DNA from: an uncultured Bacteroidales bacterium
GTDB taxonomy: Bacteria; Bacteroidota; Bacteroidia; Bacteroidales; UBA3663
Direction of reading: 5' to 3'
Assembly (NCBI GenBank): GCA_905235375.1
Contig: CAJOLH010000017.1
Coordinates: 1 to 58,177 of the forward strand
DNA length: 58,177 nt
In this document: positions 42,396 through 52,295 of the stretch, piece by piece
Layout of the letters: each line of letters begins with the position of its first letter
How positions within the stretch are numbered: position 1 is the stretch's first letter
Notes under the pieces: model-generated
The model's database searches: none
What the model was told of the DNA's origin: nothing
What the model saw: only the letters and a program-made list of their open reading frames with translations
Made by a program: the position numbers and the translations under genes

Positions 42396-45300
42396 ATGTC
42401 AAAAATCCTACAACTGGTTGTCGGCTCCATGCTGGCAATCTCAGCTGTACAGGCCCAGCAACGACTCGTTTACGGCACAGTCACCGACATCCACAAGGAA
42501 CCCCTGGCTGGCGTGACGGTCGTTGTTTCGGGTACCAACTATGGAGTTATCACCGATAAGAATGGTAAATATTCCATCCGCATCGGTGATAATGCCACTA
42601 CGCTCACTTTCTCAATGGTTGGCATGGAACCCTACAAGGTTTCGGCCAGTGTCGGCAATGTCATCAACGTCATGCTGCGTAACCAAATCACCGAGCTCGA
42701 CGAGGCCGTCGTCGTCTCGACCGGTTACCAGCGCATCAGCAAGGAGCGCTCCACGGCCTCGTATGCCATGGTCGATTCGGCCAAGCTCACCACGATGATG
42801 CACCAGGACCTCACCTCCTCGCTCGAAGGCCAGGTGGCGGGTCTGCGTATCAACGTCAATCCCAACACGGGCGACGGTTCGCCTATCCTGCGTGGTGTGG
42901 GCACCTTCGCAAGCAGCATCGGCACCGAGCCCCTTATCGTCATCGATGATATGGTGACCTCGATGTCGCTGTCCGACATCAATCCCAACAACGTCGAGTC
43001 GATCACCGTGCTCAAGGATGCCGCTGCCTCGTCGATCTATGGTGCCCTGGCTGCCAATGGTGTCATTGTCATCACCACCAAGCAGGCCAAGAGCGACAAG
43101 GCAAGGATCTCGTTGAGTGCCGATCTCTACATCTCCACCAAGCCCACCTTCGATGCCATGCATTATGCCTCGACGAGCGATATCATCGACTATGAGACCG
43201 AGGTTTACAACAATCGCGTGGCCAACAGCGGCGGATATGCTTCGCTTTTCAACTCGTTGGGCAACAACTACTACAGCCCGCTCTACCAGCTCTATCGCGA
43301 CCAGGCAGAAGGCCGCATCTCGCAGAGCGACGTCGATGCCACCCTCGCACGATGGCGCGGCAACGACTACTATGAACAGTATCGCAAGTATGCCTGGCAG
43401 AGCTCCATCAACCAGCGCTACACCCTGAGCCTCGCACAGAAGTCGGGCGAAAACAACCACTTCGCCACCTTCACCTACGAGAAGCGACGTGGACGCAGCC
43501 TCAATGATGGCAGCAACAGCTTCAACTTTTATGCCAAGAGCAACTTCAAGGTACGTTCCTGGCTTAGCGCAAGGGTCGGTATAGAGGCACGTCTCAACCA
43601 GGCCACCGCTCCCAACGGCAGCTATACCAACTACGCCCTCCAGGAGCGCTATGCCCAAATCGTAGATGAACAGGGCAATTGGGTCCTCTCGCCCTACGTC
43701 AATGTGGGAGGCTATGCCGGCGGCGCACCCAATGGTGACGTCGTGCGTCGTGCCTCCGAAGTCGAGGATGCCCAAAGCATGGGCTTCAACGTGCTGCAGT
43801 CCCTCGACGAGAGCCTCACCAAGTCGCGTCGCACCAGCCTGCGTCCCTTCGCCAGCCTTGAGGCCGCATTCCTCAAGATGTTCCGCTACCAGGTCATGTA
43901 CCAGTATGAATGGTCACAAAGCCGCAGCCAGCTCTACGACGAGGCCGACACCTACCTCATGCGCCTCACCCACAATGCGATGATCAAGACCGATGGTGAA
44001 TGCCTGCTCCCCGAGGGAGGACGATGGTTCCAGCAGACCAATAACAGTTATCACCAGACCCTGCGCAACCAGCTCAACTTCGACCATGGCTTTGGGGCCG
44101 AAAGGGAACATCTCGTCAATGCCCTCGTCGGTTTCGAACTGCGCGATGTGCGCACGCCACGCCTCATCCAGCAGCTGATGTACGGTTACAATGCCACCGC
44201 CCTGAGTTCTGTCCGAATGGACTGGAACAGCCTCTACAGCGACGGATGGGAAAGTGCCATCTACGACCAGACCTTGCGCATGGCAGGTCTTGCCACCAGT
44301 CAGACCGAGACGCATCACCGCTATGCCTCACTCTATGCCAATGCAGGATACAATCTCCTGAACCGCTACAACGTCACCGGCAGCATCCGCTGGGACGAAG
44401 CTGACCTCTTCGGCCTCGATGCCAAGGAGCAACACCATCCCCTTTGGTCGGTGGGTGCAGGCTGGAACATGACCGAGGAGGCTTGGCTTCGCGATGTCAC
44501 CTGGCTCGACTACCTCAAGCTGCGTGCCACCTACGGCATCAACGGCAATGTCGACCAGACTTCGAGCACCTATTTCGTGGCGCGTTACCGCACACTCAAC
44601 CAGGATCCTACGGGCACTCCCTACCTCAATTTCTCCGACGATGACCTGCCCAATCCCGAACTGCGTTGGGAACGCACCAAGACGACCAACCTTGGTGTGG
44701 ACTTCCGTGTGTTCCACAGTCATCTGAGTGGCAGCTTGGAGTTCTACAACCGCGTGGGCGAAGACCTGCTTGTCACCAAATACCTCGACACGACCCTTGG
44801 TGCCACCTCGCGTGTCATCAACAATGGCAGCATGCGCAACCGTGGCGTGGAGCTTTCACTCACTGCACAGCTCCTGCGCACCAGCGACTGGACCATCTCG
44901 GCCTCGATCAATGCCGCCTACAACCGCAACAAGATGCTCTATGTCGAGCACAAGTCGTCCGACGTCGCCTCCAACTTCATCACCGCGCCGATGAACTACT
45001 TCATCCAAGGCACGAGCTACAACACCCTCTGGGCGTATCGCCTGAGCCGTGTATCGCATGGGTACCCCATCATCCTCGATGACGAAGGCAACGAGATGGC
45101 CGTGGTCGATGACGAAGGCAATGTCACTTCGGTGACCAACAGCTACAACTTGCGCGAAACAGGAGCTTTGGTCAACATGGGTACTTTAACCCCTATCTAC
45201 AATGGTTCGCTCTCGCTCAACCTCAAATGGAAGGGTCTCGAGGCCAATGCGCTCTTTATCTTCTCGGGCGGCAACAAGCTGCGTCTCGATGTCACACCGA

Positions 45301-45695
45301 TGGATTCCTACAGCATCAACACCACGCATATCCTCGATCGCTGGACTCCGTCCGATGCTGCCGATGCCCGCAAGGTGCGACTCTACTCCGACATCCCCAC
45401 CTCCTCACAGGAGTATGCCTCGACATTCTCGCAGTGGTGGCGTTACAGCGACGAACAGGTGCGCCGAGCCGACTACATCAAGCTGCGCAGCATCAACCTG
45501 GCCTACAACCTGCCCGACAAGCTGTGCCAGCGTCTCTCGCTCGGTGCCACGCGTTTCACCCTGCAGGTCAACAACCTGTTCTACTGGAGTGCCGCAGGCC
45601 GCGACATCGACCCCGAAGCCTACAGCCTCAATTCGGCCACACGCACGTTGCAGCAGCCCCGCACCTATTCGTTCTCAATATCAACCAGCTTTTAG
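42396..45695 (+). CDS. SusC/RagA-family TonB-dependent transporter
   Basis: 1099 aa with signal peptide (MSKILQLVVGSMLAISAVQA). CarboxypepD_reg-like domain at about 25-110 (VYGTVTDIHKEPLAGVTVVV), plug with ELDEAVVVSTGYQRISKERS, ILRGVGTFASS, IDDMVTSM, TVLKDAAASSIYGALAANG, then the barrel ending in Phe (YSFSISTSF). The plug hallmark GYQRISKERSTAS differs from the sugar-type GYGTMKTADITS in the first locus. It is coupled to SusD 12 nt downstream and, two genes later, to a protease, which favours a peptide-type ligand as for RagAB. Confidence 0.95.
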   Translation: MSKILQLVVGSMLAISAVQAQQRLVYGTVTDIHKEPLAGVTVVVSGTNYGVITDKNGKYSIRIGDNATTLTFSMVGMEPYKVSASVGNVINVMLRNQITELDEAVVVSTGYQRISKERSTASYAMVDSAKLTTMMHQDLTSSLEGQVAGLRINVNPNTGDGSPILRGVGTFASSIGTEPLIVIDDMVTSMSLSDINPNNVESITVLKDAAASSIYGALAANGVIVITTKQAKSDKARISLSADLYISTKPTFDAMHYASTSDIIDYETEVYNNRVANSGGYASLFNSLGNNYYSPLYQLYRDQAEGRISQSDVDATLARWRGNDYYEQYRKYAWQSSINQRYTLSLAQKSGENNHFATFTYEKRRGRSLNDGSNSFNFYAKSNFKVRSWLSARVGIEARLNQATAPNGSYTNYALQERYAQIVDEQGNWVLSPYVNVGGYAGGAPNGDVVRRASEVEDAQSMGFNVLQSLDESLTKSRRTSLRPFASLEAAFLKMFRYQVMYQYEWSQSRSQLYDEADTYLMRLTHNAMIKTDGECLLPEGGRWFQQTNNSYHQTLRNQLNFDHGFGAEREHLVNALVGFELRDVRTPRLIQQLMYGYNATALSSVRMDWNSLYSDGWESAIYDQTLRMAGLATSQTETHHRYASLYANAGYNLLNRYNVTGSIRWDEADLFGLDAKEQHHPLWSVGAGWNMTEEAWLRDVTWLDYLKLRATYGINGNVDQTSSTYFVARYRTLNQDPTGTPYLNFSDDDLPNPELRWERTKTTNLGVDFRVFHSHLSGSLEFYNRVGEDLLVTKYLDTTLGATSRVINNGSMRNRGVELSLTAQLLRTSDWTISASINAAYNRNKMLYVEHKSSDVASNFITAPMNYFIQGTSYNTLWAYRLSRVSHGYPIILDDEGNEMAVVDDEGNVTSVTNSYNLRETGALVNMGTLTPIYNGSLSLNLKWKGLEANALFIFSGGNKLRLDVTPMDSYSINTTHILDRWTPSDAADARKVRLYSDIPTSSQEYASTFSQWWRYSDEQVRRADYIKLRSINLAYNLPDKLCQRLSLGATRFTLQVNNLFYWSAAGRDIDPEAYSLNSATRTLQQPRTYSFSISTSF

Positions 45696-45707
45696 TTCGC
45701 ATCCATC

Positions 45708-47159
45708 ATGAAACGTAAAATATCCATCCTTCCAGTTCTCCTGGCGCTCGGTTCTTCGTGGTTGGCTTCATCCTGCGACAGCTTTGTTGACATTACTCCC
45801 TTGGGCTCGCTGACCGTCGATGACGCACAGACCTATTACGAACTCATCGCCAATCCCCAACGCTGCTATTACCCCTCGTCGTTCGCCTATCTGAGCGATG
45901 ACCTCTGGCCCAAGGAGTCGAAAATCATCGGCTTTGAGTCCACCACCATGGACGGCATTCTCTTCACCGCCAACGAGAATGCGGAGCGCAGCCTGCTCAG
46001 CGATAACAATCTCTACGAGAACATGTACAGTGATATCCTGCGCTGTAACCTCGTCATCGACAACATCGACGCAGCACCAGGCTCCGACGAGATTCGCACT
46101 TTGGCAAAAGCCGAGGCTCGCACCTATCGTGCATGGAACCACTTCATTGCGGTCAATACCTTTGCCAAGGCCTATACCCCAGCCACGGCAGCTTCCGATG
46201 GCGGCGTGTGCATCATGGATCACTACGGCCTCGAACTGACTCCTGTCAAAAGCACGGTGGCCGAGATCTATGACTTCGTGATCAGCGAACTCGAGGCTTC
46301 TGTACCTTTGCTCGAAGTGACTCCGCTCAACATCTATCACCCCAACCGCGCCTACGGATATGGCCTACTGTCCCAGGTCTATCTCTTCCATCGTGATTGG
46401 GAAAAGGCACGCGACGCAGCGCTCAAGTCGCTCGAACTCAACAATGCGCTCATCGACTACAACGTGATCAACGACAATGGTGGCATTGCTCGCTATCGTG
46501 TCTATGCCAATGACAACAATCCCGAGGTCCTGAGCTACATGTGGCTCGCAAGCGGTTGGACAGCCGAATCGGCCACCTATTATAATTATGGTGTCATCAG
46601 TCCCGAGCTCGTCAACCTCTTCGAAGCGAACGACCTGCGCTACAGCCTCTTCTTCCGACAGAGCGGCACCACCATCAGCCTCTATTACGATACAGGCTCA
46701 GGGGCAGCTATCTGGACACCTGCCACCACCACGGCTCGCTTCACCTACATGGCTGTCGGAATGCGCACTGCTGAGGTCTATCTAACACTCGCCGAGGCTT
46801 ATGCCCGTCTGGGCGACAATGCCAAGGCTACCGAGCTTGTCAACACCCTGCGCCAGCATCGTCTCTCCGGGACCTACGCGATAGCACAGCCTTCCACCCA
46901 GGTCGAAATGATGCAGCAGATCATCCTCGAACGTCGCAAGGAACTGCTCTTCGGCTTCCATCGCTTCTTCGACCTCAAGCGCTTCAACACCGAGGCAGAA
47001 TACGCCAAGACCATCGTCCGCCAGTTCCCCATTGTCAATACTTCGGTGCCCCAGCAGACCTATGCGCTTCGTCCCGATTCGCGACTCTACATCATTCCCT
47101 TCCCACATTCGGCACGCGACAGGAATCCCAATCTGACGCTCAACACCGACGAAAAATGA
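45708..47159 (+). CDS. SusD/RagB-family surface lipoprotein
   Basis: 483 aa, lipobox WLASSC then DSFVDITPLGSL, the usual SusD beginning. Helical repeats include LRCNLVIDNIDAAPGSDEIR and AKAEARTYRAWNHFIAVNTF (the family helix that contacts SusC), and YLTLAEAYARLGDNAKATEL. The C-terminal ERRKELLFGFHRFFDLKRFN matches the RR-E-L-GE-GxR-D-R motif of the family. It forms the lid on the SusC immediately upstream. Confidence 0.94.
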   Translation: MKRKISILPVLLALGSSWLASSCDSFVDITPLGSLTVDDAQTYYELIANPQRCYYPSSFAYLSDDLWPKESKIIGFESTTMDGILFTANENAERSLLSDNNLYENMYSDILRCNLVIDNIDAAPGSDEIRTLAKAEARTYRAWNHFIAVNTFAKAYTPATAASDGGVCIMDHYGLELTPVKSTVAEIYDFVISELEASVPLLEVTPLNIYHPNRAYGYGLLSQVYLFHRDWEKARDAALKSLELNNALIDYNVINDNGGIARYRVYANDNNPEVLSYMWLASGWTAESATYYNYGVISPELVNLFEANDLRYSLFFRQSGTTISLYYDTGSGAAIWTPATTTARFTYMAVGMRTAEVYLTLAEAYARLGDNAKATELVNTLRQHRLSGTYAIAQPSTQVEMMQQIILERRKELLFGFHRFFDLKRFNTEAEYAKTIVRQFPIVNTSVPQQTYALRPDSRLYIIPFPHSARDRNPNLTLNTDEK

Positions 47160-47192
47160 TTCTCACGACATCACATTTAAAGTAATAATTAT

Positions 47193-47960
47193 ATGAAAAT
47201 TCGTCTTTCATTGCTGGCCTTAGGTGCAATGCTCTGTGCCAGCGCCTTCGCTCAAAAGGACACCGTCTATGTGCGCATGGACTTCAATGCCAATCCCTGG
47301 AACTTTCCCACAGCCAGCATCATCAAGGGATGGAGTACGGTCGATTGGGACAATGCCCCCGCAGGTTCCATCTTCAGCACGACCACCGAGTTCCCCATTG
47401 CTGTAGGCGAGGGCACCCTCAAGATGACCCTGACACCCAGCGATCTCGACGAGACCGATTATGAGAATGTCTATGTCAATGGTCCCAACTATGACATCAA
47501 CATGGATGGAAGCGTGATGGAGAACTATCTCTTCACCTACACCGGTTCGAAGATGACCTTCACCGCACCCGAAGGCTACTCGATGACGCGTGTCGCCTTC
47601 GAAATCTTTCGCACCTGGGCCAGTGGTGGCCTCTCGTCAAATCCCGTCACCAACTGCCACACCTGGGGTCCCGATAGCGCCAAAGTAGTGACGCAGGTCT
47701 ATATGGGTCAAACCTATCAATATGATGCCTGGAGCGGTGACTCCATCGAGTGGAGTTTGCCTGCCTGCACGGGGGCGACACGTCTGCGCTACATCGACTT
47801 CTGGCTTCTTCCAACCTCTGAGGCTGCCATCTCCACCATCCAAAGCGACGACAACCGCGAGGAACGCCTCTACTCCATCGACGGCAAGCTCATGCCCGCC
47901 GACAAGGCTCCTCAAAAGGGTCTCTACATCATCAATGGTCGAAAACGATGGCTTCCCTGA
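47193..47960 (+). CDS. Secreted protein of unknown function with sorting-like tail
   Basis: 255 aa with signal peptide (MKIRLSLLALGAMLCASAFA). The body is beta-rich: VYVRMDFNANPWNFPTAS, YENVYVNGPNYDINMDGS, KMTFTAPEGYSMTRVAFEIF, IEWSLPACTGATRLRYIDFW, like a jelly-roll or galactose-binding module. The C-terminus RLYSIDGKLMPADKAPQKGL and YIINGRKRWLP belongs to the GQR...NGKK tail group. It lies between SusD (33 nt) and the metalloprotease (33 nt), so it is probably a surface-binding partner of that importer, but I do not recognise the family. Confidence 0.75.
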   Translation: MKIRLSLLALGAMLCASAFAQKDTVYVRMDFNANPWNFPTASIIKGWSTVDWDNAPAGSIFSTTTEFPIAVGEGTLKMTLTPSDLDETDYENVYVNGPNYDINMDGSVMENYLFTYTGSKMTFTAPEGYSMTRVAFEIFRTWASGGLSSNPVTNCHTWGPDSAKVVTQVYMGQTYQYDAWSGDSIEWSLPACTGATRLRYIDFWLLPTSEAAISTIQSDDNREERLYSIDGKLMPADKAPQKGLYIINGRKRWLP

Positions 47961-47993
47961 TCGAACTGCTCTTTATAATTCCCAATACACGCT

Positions 47994-50507
47994 ATGAATC
48001 TTAGAACAATCATATTATCTTTGATGGGAGCGATGGCAATCCAGTTTGGGGCCATCGCCTCCCATTCCTCTATTACCCCAACCGATTACCATTTTGCTGA
48101 CAGCTTGAAGCAGGTCAGCGACACACTGGGCACCGACTCCGTGAAGGCCGACACAGCCAAAGTCGCACCCATGGAAAAGGATTATGCCAAGCTGCTCAAG
48201 AAGCAGGTCTCAAGCCATGAGGGTCTCTTCACCGTGCGTCACATCGAAAAGGACTGGTACTTCGAGGTACCCGAGTCACTCCTCGGACGTCTGCTCCTTG
48301 CGGTGACGCGCTTCGATGCCGTCCCCAAGGGCTTCAAGATGCAGACGGGCGAAGAGGTGCAGCGCAACGTCATCTATTTCGAAAAGTACTCCGATCAGGT
48401 GCTCTTCCTGCGTGCCTATCACCAGGAATTCCTGCTCGACAAGGAGGCCGACATCACCTCGCTGCTCGACAAGGCTTCTGTCGATCCCATCGTGAGCCGT
48501 CTCGACGTCGTGGGACGCAATCCTGAGACCGACGATATGCTCGTCAAGGTGACTCCACTCTTTTCCAAGGACACCAAGCTCGGCGGACTTATCCAGACCG
48601 ACCGTACGCAAGTCAACCTGGGTTCACCCGTGGACGATCTGACCTTTATCGACACCATCCGCACCTATCCCATCAATGCCGAGATCACCACTTTGCGTAC
48701 CTATGAAAGTAAGGATACCAGTGTTCCCGCAGCACGCAGTGGCTATGTCACCCTCTCGCTCCACACCAGCATCGTGCTCCTACCCGAGACGCCCATGCAG
48801 CCCCGCATCAGCGACGAACGTGTAGGCTACTTCCAGAATCGTGTGACGCGTTTTGTCGATGACGAGGTGTCGAAGGACTTCGGCTACATCTCGCGCTATC
48901 GTCTCGTGCCTCGCGACAAGAAGGCCTATGCCGCAGGCCGTCTCACCGAGCCTGTCAATCCCATCATCTACTATATCGACCCCGCCACGCCCCGCAAGTG
49001 GGTCAAATACCTCAAGCAGGGTGTCGAGGATTGGAACGTGGCCTTCGAGGCAGCAGGCTTCCGCAATGCCATCCAGGCGCGTGAGTGGCCCAACGATTCG
49101 ACGATGAGTGTCGATGATGCACGCTTCTCGATGATACGCTACCTGCCCTCTTCGACCGAGAATGCCTATGGTCCTCGTATCGTCGATCCTCGCAGTGGTG
49201 AGATTCTCGAAAGCCACATCTGCTGGTACCACAACGTGCTCAACCTGGTGCGCAAGTGGTATGTGACCCAGTGCGGGCCCCTCGACAAGCGGGCGCAACG
49301 TGCCGACCTCGACGACGAACTGATGGGCCAACTCATTCGCTTCGTCAGCAGTCATGAGGTGGGTCATTCACTGGGCTTACGCCACAACATGATAGCCTCG
49401 TCGGCAACTCCTGTCGAAAAGCTGCGCGACAAGGCTTGGGTCGAAAAGCATGGTCACACGGCCAGTATCATGGACTATGCTCGCTTCAACTATGTCGCCC
49501 AGCCCGAGGACAATGTCGGTCCCAAGGGGCTCTTCCCACGCATCAACGACTACGACATCTGGGCCATCAAGTGGGGCTATCAGTACCGTCCCGAATTCGA
49601 CGACCCCATCGAAGAAAGCAAGGCTTTGCGTGCCGAAGTCACAAAGAAGCTGCGCGGCAACATCCGTCTGCGTTATTGCAGTGACGAGGGCAAGGGCAGC
49701 GACCCACGTTCGCAGGTCGAGGATCTCGGTGACGATGGTGTCAAGGCCACCGACTATGCTATCCTTAACCTGAAGCGTGTGGTGAGCCACCTTGAGGAGT
49801 GGACTGCCCAGCCCGATGGGCAGTACGACGAGCTCGAAGCCTTCCATCGTCGTTGTCGTGCGCAGTTCCAGCTCTATGCCAACCACGTGCAACGCATCAT
49901 CGGCGGACGCTATACCAACAATGTACCCGATGCTCCGCGCCACCAGCCCGTGCCACGTCTCAAGCAGAAGGCTGCCATCGACTGGATGGGACGCCATGTC
50001 TTCCAGGCCAATACGTGGATGTATCCGACGAGCATCGTCGAAAAGCTCGGGGTCAATGCCGAGGACGAGATGGCAAATCGTCGCAACACGATGATCGCGT
50101 TCCTGCTCTCGGGAGGCATGCTCATCAATCAGCAGCGCAACAATCTGCAGAATCCCGACCCCTATCCCATCGACGAGTATCTCACCGACGTCTTCCATGC
50201 CGTCTGGCAGCCCTTCACCGACGACGAGCGTCAGAACGCCTACACGCGTGAGTCGGAGAATACGTACATCGATTTCCTAAGCCGTCTGATCAATGTGGAT
50301 TCTACCACCAAAGATGCAGATGCGATGGCTCTCAATGCCTCGCATACCGACGCACGCATCCATGCCCTCCAGCACCTCGACTTCATCGAGCAGTACTGTC
50401 GTGAGCAACGTGCCGCCTTCCCCGAACACAGCTTCAATGCCCTGCATTTCGACAACCTTCTGCTCCTTATCGCAAGGACTCGCGACAAATACAACGGTAA
50501 AGATTAA
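47994..50507 (+). CDS. Zinc-dependent metalloprotease (DUF5117/DUF4953-type metzincin)
   Basis: 837 aa with an N-terminal signal (MNLRTIILSLMGAMAIQFGA). The N-terminal half resembles DUF5118/DUF5117 (KKQVSSHEGLFTVRHIEKDW, YFEVPESLLGRLLLAVTRFD). The catalytic part has HEVGHSLGLRHN (H454, E455, H458, H464), the full HExxHxxGxxH metzincin signature, and a Met-turn SIMDYARFNY (M493). Family members are secreted proteases of unknown preference. It ends the LRR-SusC-SusD operon; the shared bidirectional terminator follows at 50548. Combined with the absence of glycosidases it points to protein or peptide use rather than glycans. Confidence 0.92.
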   Translation: MNLRTIILSLMGAMAIQFGAIASHSSITPTDYHFADSLKQVSDTLGTDSVKADTAKVAPMEKDYAKLLKKQVSSHEGLFTVRHIEKDWYFEVPESLLGRLLLAVTRFDAVPKGFKMQTGEEVQRNVIYFEKYSDQVLFLRAYHQEFLLDKEADITSLLDKASVDPIVSRLDVVGRNPETDDMLVKVTPLFSKDTKLGGLIQTDRTQVNLGSPVDDLTFIDTIRTYPINAEITTLRTYESKDTSVPAARSGYVTLSLHTSIVLLPETPMQPRISDERVGYFQNRVTRFVDDEVSKDFGYISRYRLVPRDKKAYAAGRLTEPVNPIIYYIDPATPRKWVKYLKQGVEDWNVAFEAAGFRNAIQAREWPNDSTMSVDDARFSMIRYLPSSTENAYGPRIVDPRSGEILESHICWYHNVLNLVRKWYVTQCGPLDKRAQRADLDDELMGQLIRFVSSHEVGHSLGLRHNMIASSATPVEKLRDKAWVEKHGHTASIMDYARFNYVAQPEDNVGPKGLFPRINDYDIWAIKWGYQYRPEFDDPIEESKALRAEVTKKLRGNIRLRYCSDEGKGSDPRSQVEDLGDDGVKATDYAILNLKRVVSHLEEWTAQPDGQYDELEAFHRRCRAQFQLYANHVQRIIGGRYTNNVPDAPRHQPVPRLKQKAAIDWMGRHVFQANTWMYPTSIVEKLGVNAEDEMANRRNTMIAFLLSGGMLINQQRNNLQNPDPYPIDEYLTDVFHAVWQPFTDDERQNAYTRESENTYIDFLSRLINVDSTTKDADAMALNASHTDARIHALQHLDFIEQYCREQRAAFPEHSFNALHFDNLLLLIARTRDKYNGKD

Positions 50508-50547
50508 GCTTCAAGCATACTTTATCTATAAACCAAAAACCTAAAAA

Positions 50548-50589
50548 CAAATCATCCGCAATATGCTTTACGATATCGCGGATGATTTG
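50548..50589. terminator. Bidirectional terminator between convergent operons
   Basis: CAAATCATCCGC, 18-nt loop, GCGGATGATTTG: a perfect 12-bp stem. It is followed by CTTTATT on the plus side and by TTTTTAGG on the minus side, and separates the protease operon (+) from the copper efflux operon (-). Confidence 0.85.
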
Positions 50590-50610
50590 CTTTATTACTT
50601 AGCAGCCTTT

Positions 50611-50940
50611 TTACTTGCTCTCACGATACTTGCAGCAAGCGTGCAGCTTGTTGTAAGCCTCGTCGCTGGCCTTGACGTCCTGCGTGTCGTGTCCTACGGC
50701 AGCCAGGGCCTCCTCCACCTTCTTGACGTTGGTCTTCGCATCGTCGTAGATGAGGATGAGCTTCTTGGTCTTCAGGTTCCACTTGGCCGAAGTGACACCA
50801 GGCACGGCGCTGGCAGTCTTCTCGATGCGTGTCTTGCACATCTCACACTTGCCATTCACGTCGATGGTCACCTTCTGGGTCTTGGCCTCAACGCCAAACA
50901 TTGCCACTGCGAGCAGGGCTGTAATAATGATCTTTTTCAT
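50611..50940 (-). CDS. Secreted HMA-domain heavy-metal-binding protein
   Basis: The frame is open to 51009, but the ATG at 50940 starts a signal peptide (MKKIIITALLAVAMFGVEA), giving 109 aa. Ferredoxin-like HMA fold with GKCEMCKTRIEK, the MxCxxC-type site at C32 and C35, and IEKTASAVPGVTSAKWNLKT. An additional C-terminal HACC (C102, C103) may help bind metal. Being periplasmic it probably carries Cu(I) or Ag(I) to the CusCBA pump, a role like CusF although unrelated in fold. It is last gene of the efflux operon. Confidence 0.9.
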   Translation of the reverse strand: MKKIIITALLAVAMFGVEAKTQKVTIDVNGKCEMCKTRIEKTASAVPGVTSAKWNLKTKKLILIYDDAKTNVKKVEEALAAVGHDTQDVKASDEAYNKLHACCKYRESK

Positions 50941-51000
50941 ACAGACGATTTTTTTAATTTGTAGGTTAATGATTATTGTTTTTGATAAGATAACTGTAAT

Positions 51001-51052
51001 TAATTCCATAATTCGCTAATTCGTGATAAAGAACTCACGCTAATTCGTGTTC
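51001..51052. repeat. AACACGAATTAGCG boundary repeat at the end of cusB
   Basis: On the minus strand AACACGAATTAGCG, ATCACGAATTAGCG and a decayed AATTATGGAATTA follow one another. The first unit encodes the last residues (Asn-Thr-Asn, stop) of the CusB-type protein. Confidence 0.7.
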
Positions 51053-52269
51053 ATCATCGACTTGCGTCCCTGCAACTGGGCAGCACTGTCGATAACGAAC
51101 GTGCCATTGACGGCGATGATTTCACCCTCAGCCAGACCATCGGTGATGACGTAGCTGTCGCCTATCGCTGGGCCGAGCGTGACCTGACGGATCACGAACG
51201 TGGGCAGTTCCTCGGTCTCATCGAGCACATAGACCACGCTCCTCGGTCCCGTCCACATCACTGCGCTCTTGGGGATGATCACCTCGTCGTTGTACTGCTG
51301 GAGGTTGGCTTCGACGATGCCCGTGAGGAGCATTTCGGGCTTGAAGCGACCGCTTCCATTGACCAGGTCGATGCGCACGTCGGCCGTTCGACTCCTGCCA
51401 TCGAGCAGCGGGTCGATGTAGCTGATGCGGGCCTTGAAAATCTCTCCAGGCATCGCATCGGCCTTGAACTGTATCTCCTGCCCTACACGAATGAAGGGGA
51501 GGTCGCGTTCGTAGGCTTCGAAGATGCCCCACACCCGGGTGAGGTCGGAGATGACCAGCATCGGTTGTCCCTGGTTGACATACGCACCCGGAGCAACATT
51601 AAGGCTCGTGACGGTGCCCGAGGTATTGGCTTTTAGTTCCACGTAAGGCGAAGGCTTGCCGCTCTTCTCAATCGCGCGAATCTGCTCTTCGGTCACGTTG
51701 AGCAGGCGAAGCTTCTCTTCGGCTGCCGCCACAAGGACGTTGCGCTGTGCCCCTTCGTACGAAAGGGCTGCACAAAGCTCCTGCGAGATGGAATACAGTT
51801 CGGGTGAATAGATGGTGGCGAGTGTCTGACCTTTGCGCACCTTGTCGCCCACTGCGGTAATAAGAAGTTGCTCGATGCGTCCTGCCACGTAGGCGCTCTG
51901 CGTCTGCTGCATACGTGTACTGGGCTGCACCTTGCCAAAGATGCGTATCTCGCTGTTGGCCATCCCGCTGCTGACCTCCATGGTCTCGATGCCGGCAAGG
52001 GCAGCTGCCTCCTGGCTGAACATCACCGCATTTTCGTCGATGGCATTGCCTCCGATATCTCCCATCGGTGTCAGATCCATACCACAAAGCGGACAGGTAG
52101 CCTTCGGGTCGGTCGATTTGATGTTGGGGTGCATCGAGCAGACATAGACGGTTCCTCCCTCCTCACCTTCGTTCCTGTTTTGATTGTCGCTATTGTTTCC
52201 GAAGAAGAGCCAGCCGAGCAGGATGCCTGCCAACAGGGTGCCGATATACTTGAGAATGTTCCTTTTCAT
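51040..52269 (-). CDS. cusB: CusB-type efflux RND periplasmic adaptor with heavy-metal-binding domain
   Basis: 409 aa, N-terminal membrane anchor (ILKYIGTLLAGILLGWLFFG). Residues about 40-75 carry the small HMBD motif YVCSMHPNIKSTDPKATCPL followed by CGMDLTPMG. The hairpin and lipoyl regions (IRIFGKVQPSTRMQQTQSAY, VGDKVRKGQTLATIYSPELY), beta-barrel (VAPGAYVNQGQPMLVISDL) and membrane-proximal part (SYVITDGLAEGEIIAVNGTF) follow in the usual order of MFP adaptors. It links the inner-membrane CusA pump to the TolC-type channel and may receive metal through its N-terminal Met/Cys motif. Its last codons lie in a boundary repeat. Confidence 0.92.
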   Translation of the reverse strand: MKRNILKYIGTLLAGILLGWLFFGNNSDNQNRNEGEEGGTVYVCSMHPNIKSTDPKATCPLCGMDLTPMGDIGGNAIDENAVMFSQEAAALAGIETMEVSSGMANSEIRIFGKVQPSTRMQQTQSAYVAGRIEQLLITAVGDKVRKGQTLATIYSPELYSISQELCAALSYEGAQRNVLVAAAEEKLRLLNVTEEQIRAIEKSGKPSPYVELKANTSGTVTSLNVAPGAYVNQGQPMLVISDLTRVWGIFEAYERDLPFIRVGQEIQFKADAMPGEIFKARISYIDPLLDGRSRTADVRIDLVNGSGRFKPEMLLTGIVEANLQQYNDEVIIPKSAVMWTGPRSVVYVLDETEELPTFVIRQVTLGPAIGDSYVITDGLAEGEIIAVNGTFVIDSAAQLQGRKSMMNTN

Positions 52270-52295
52270 ATTTGTTCTTAAATTACTATTTTGTT

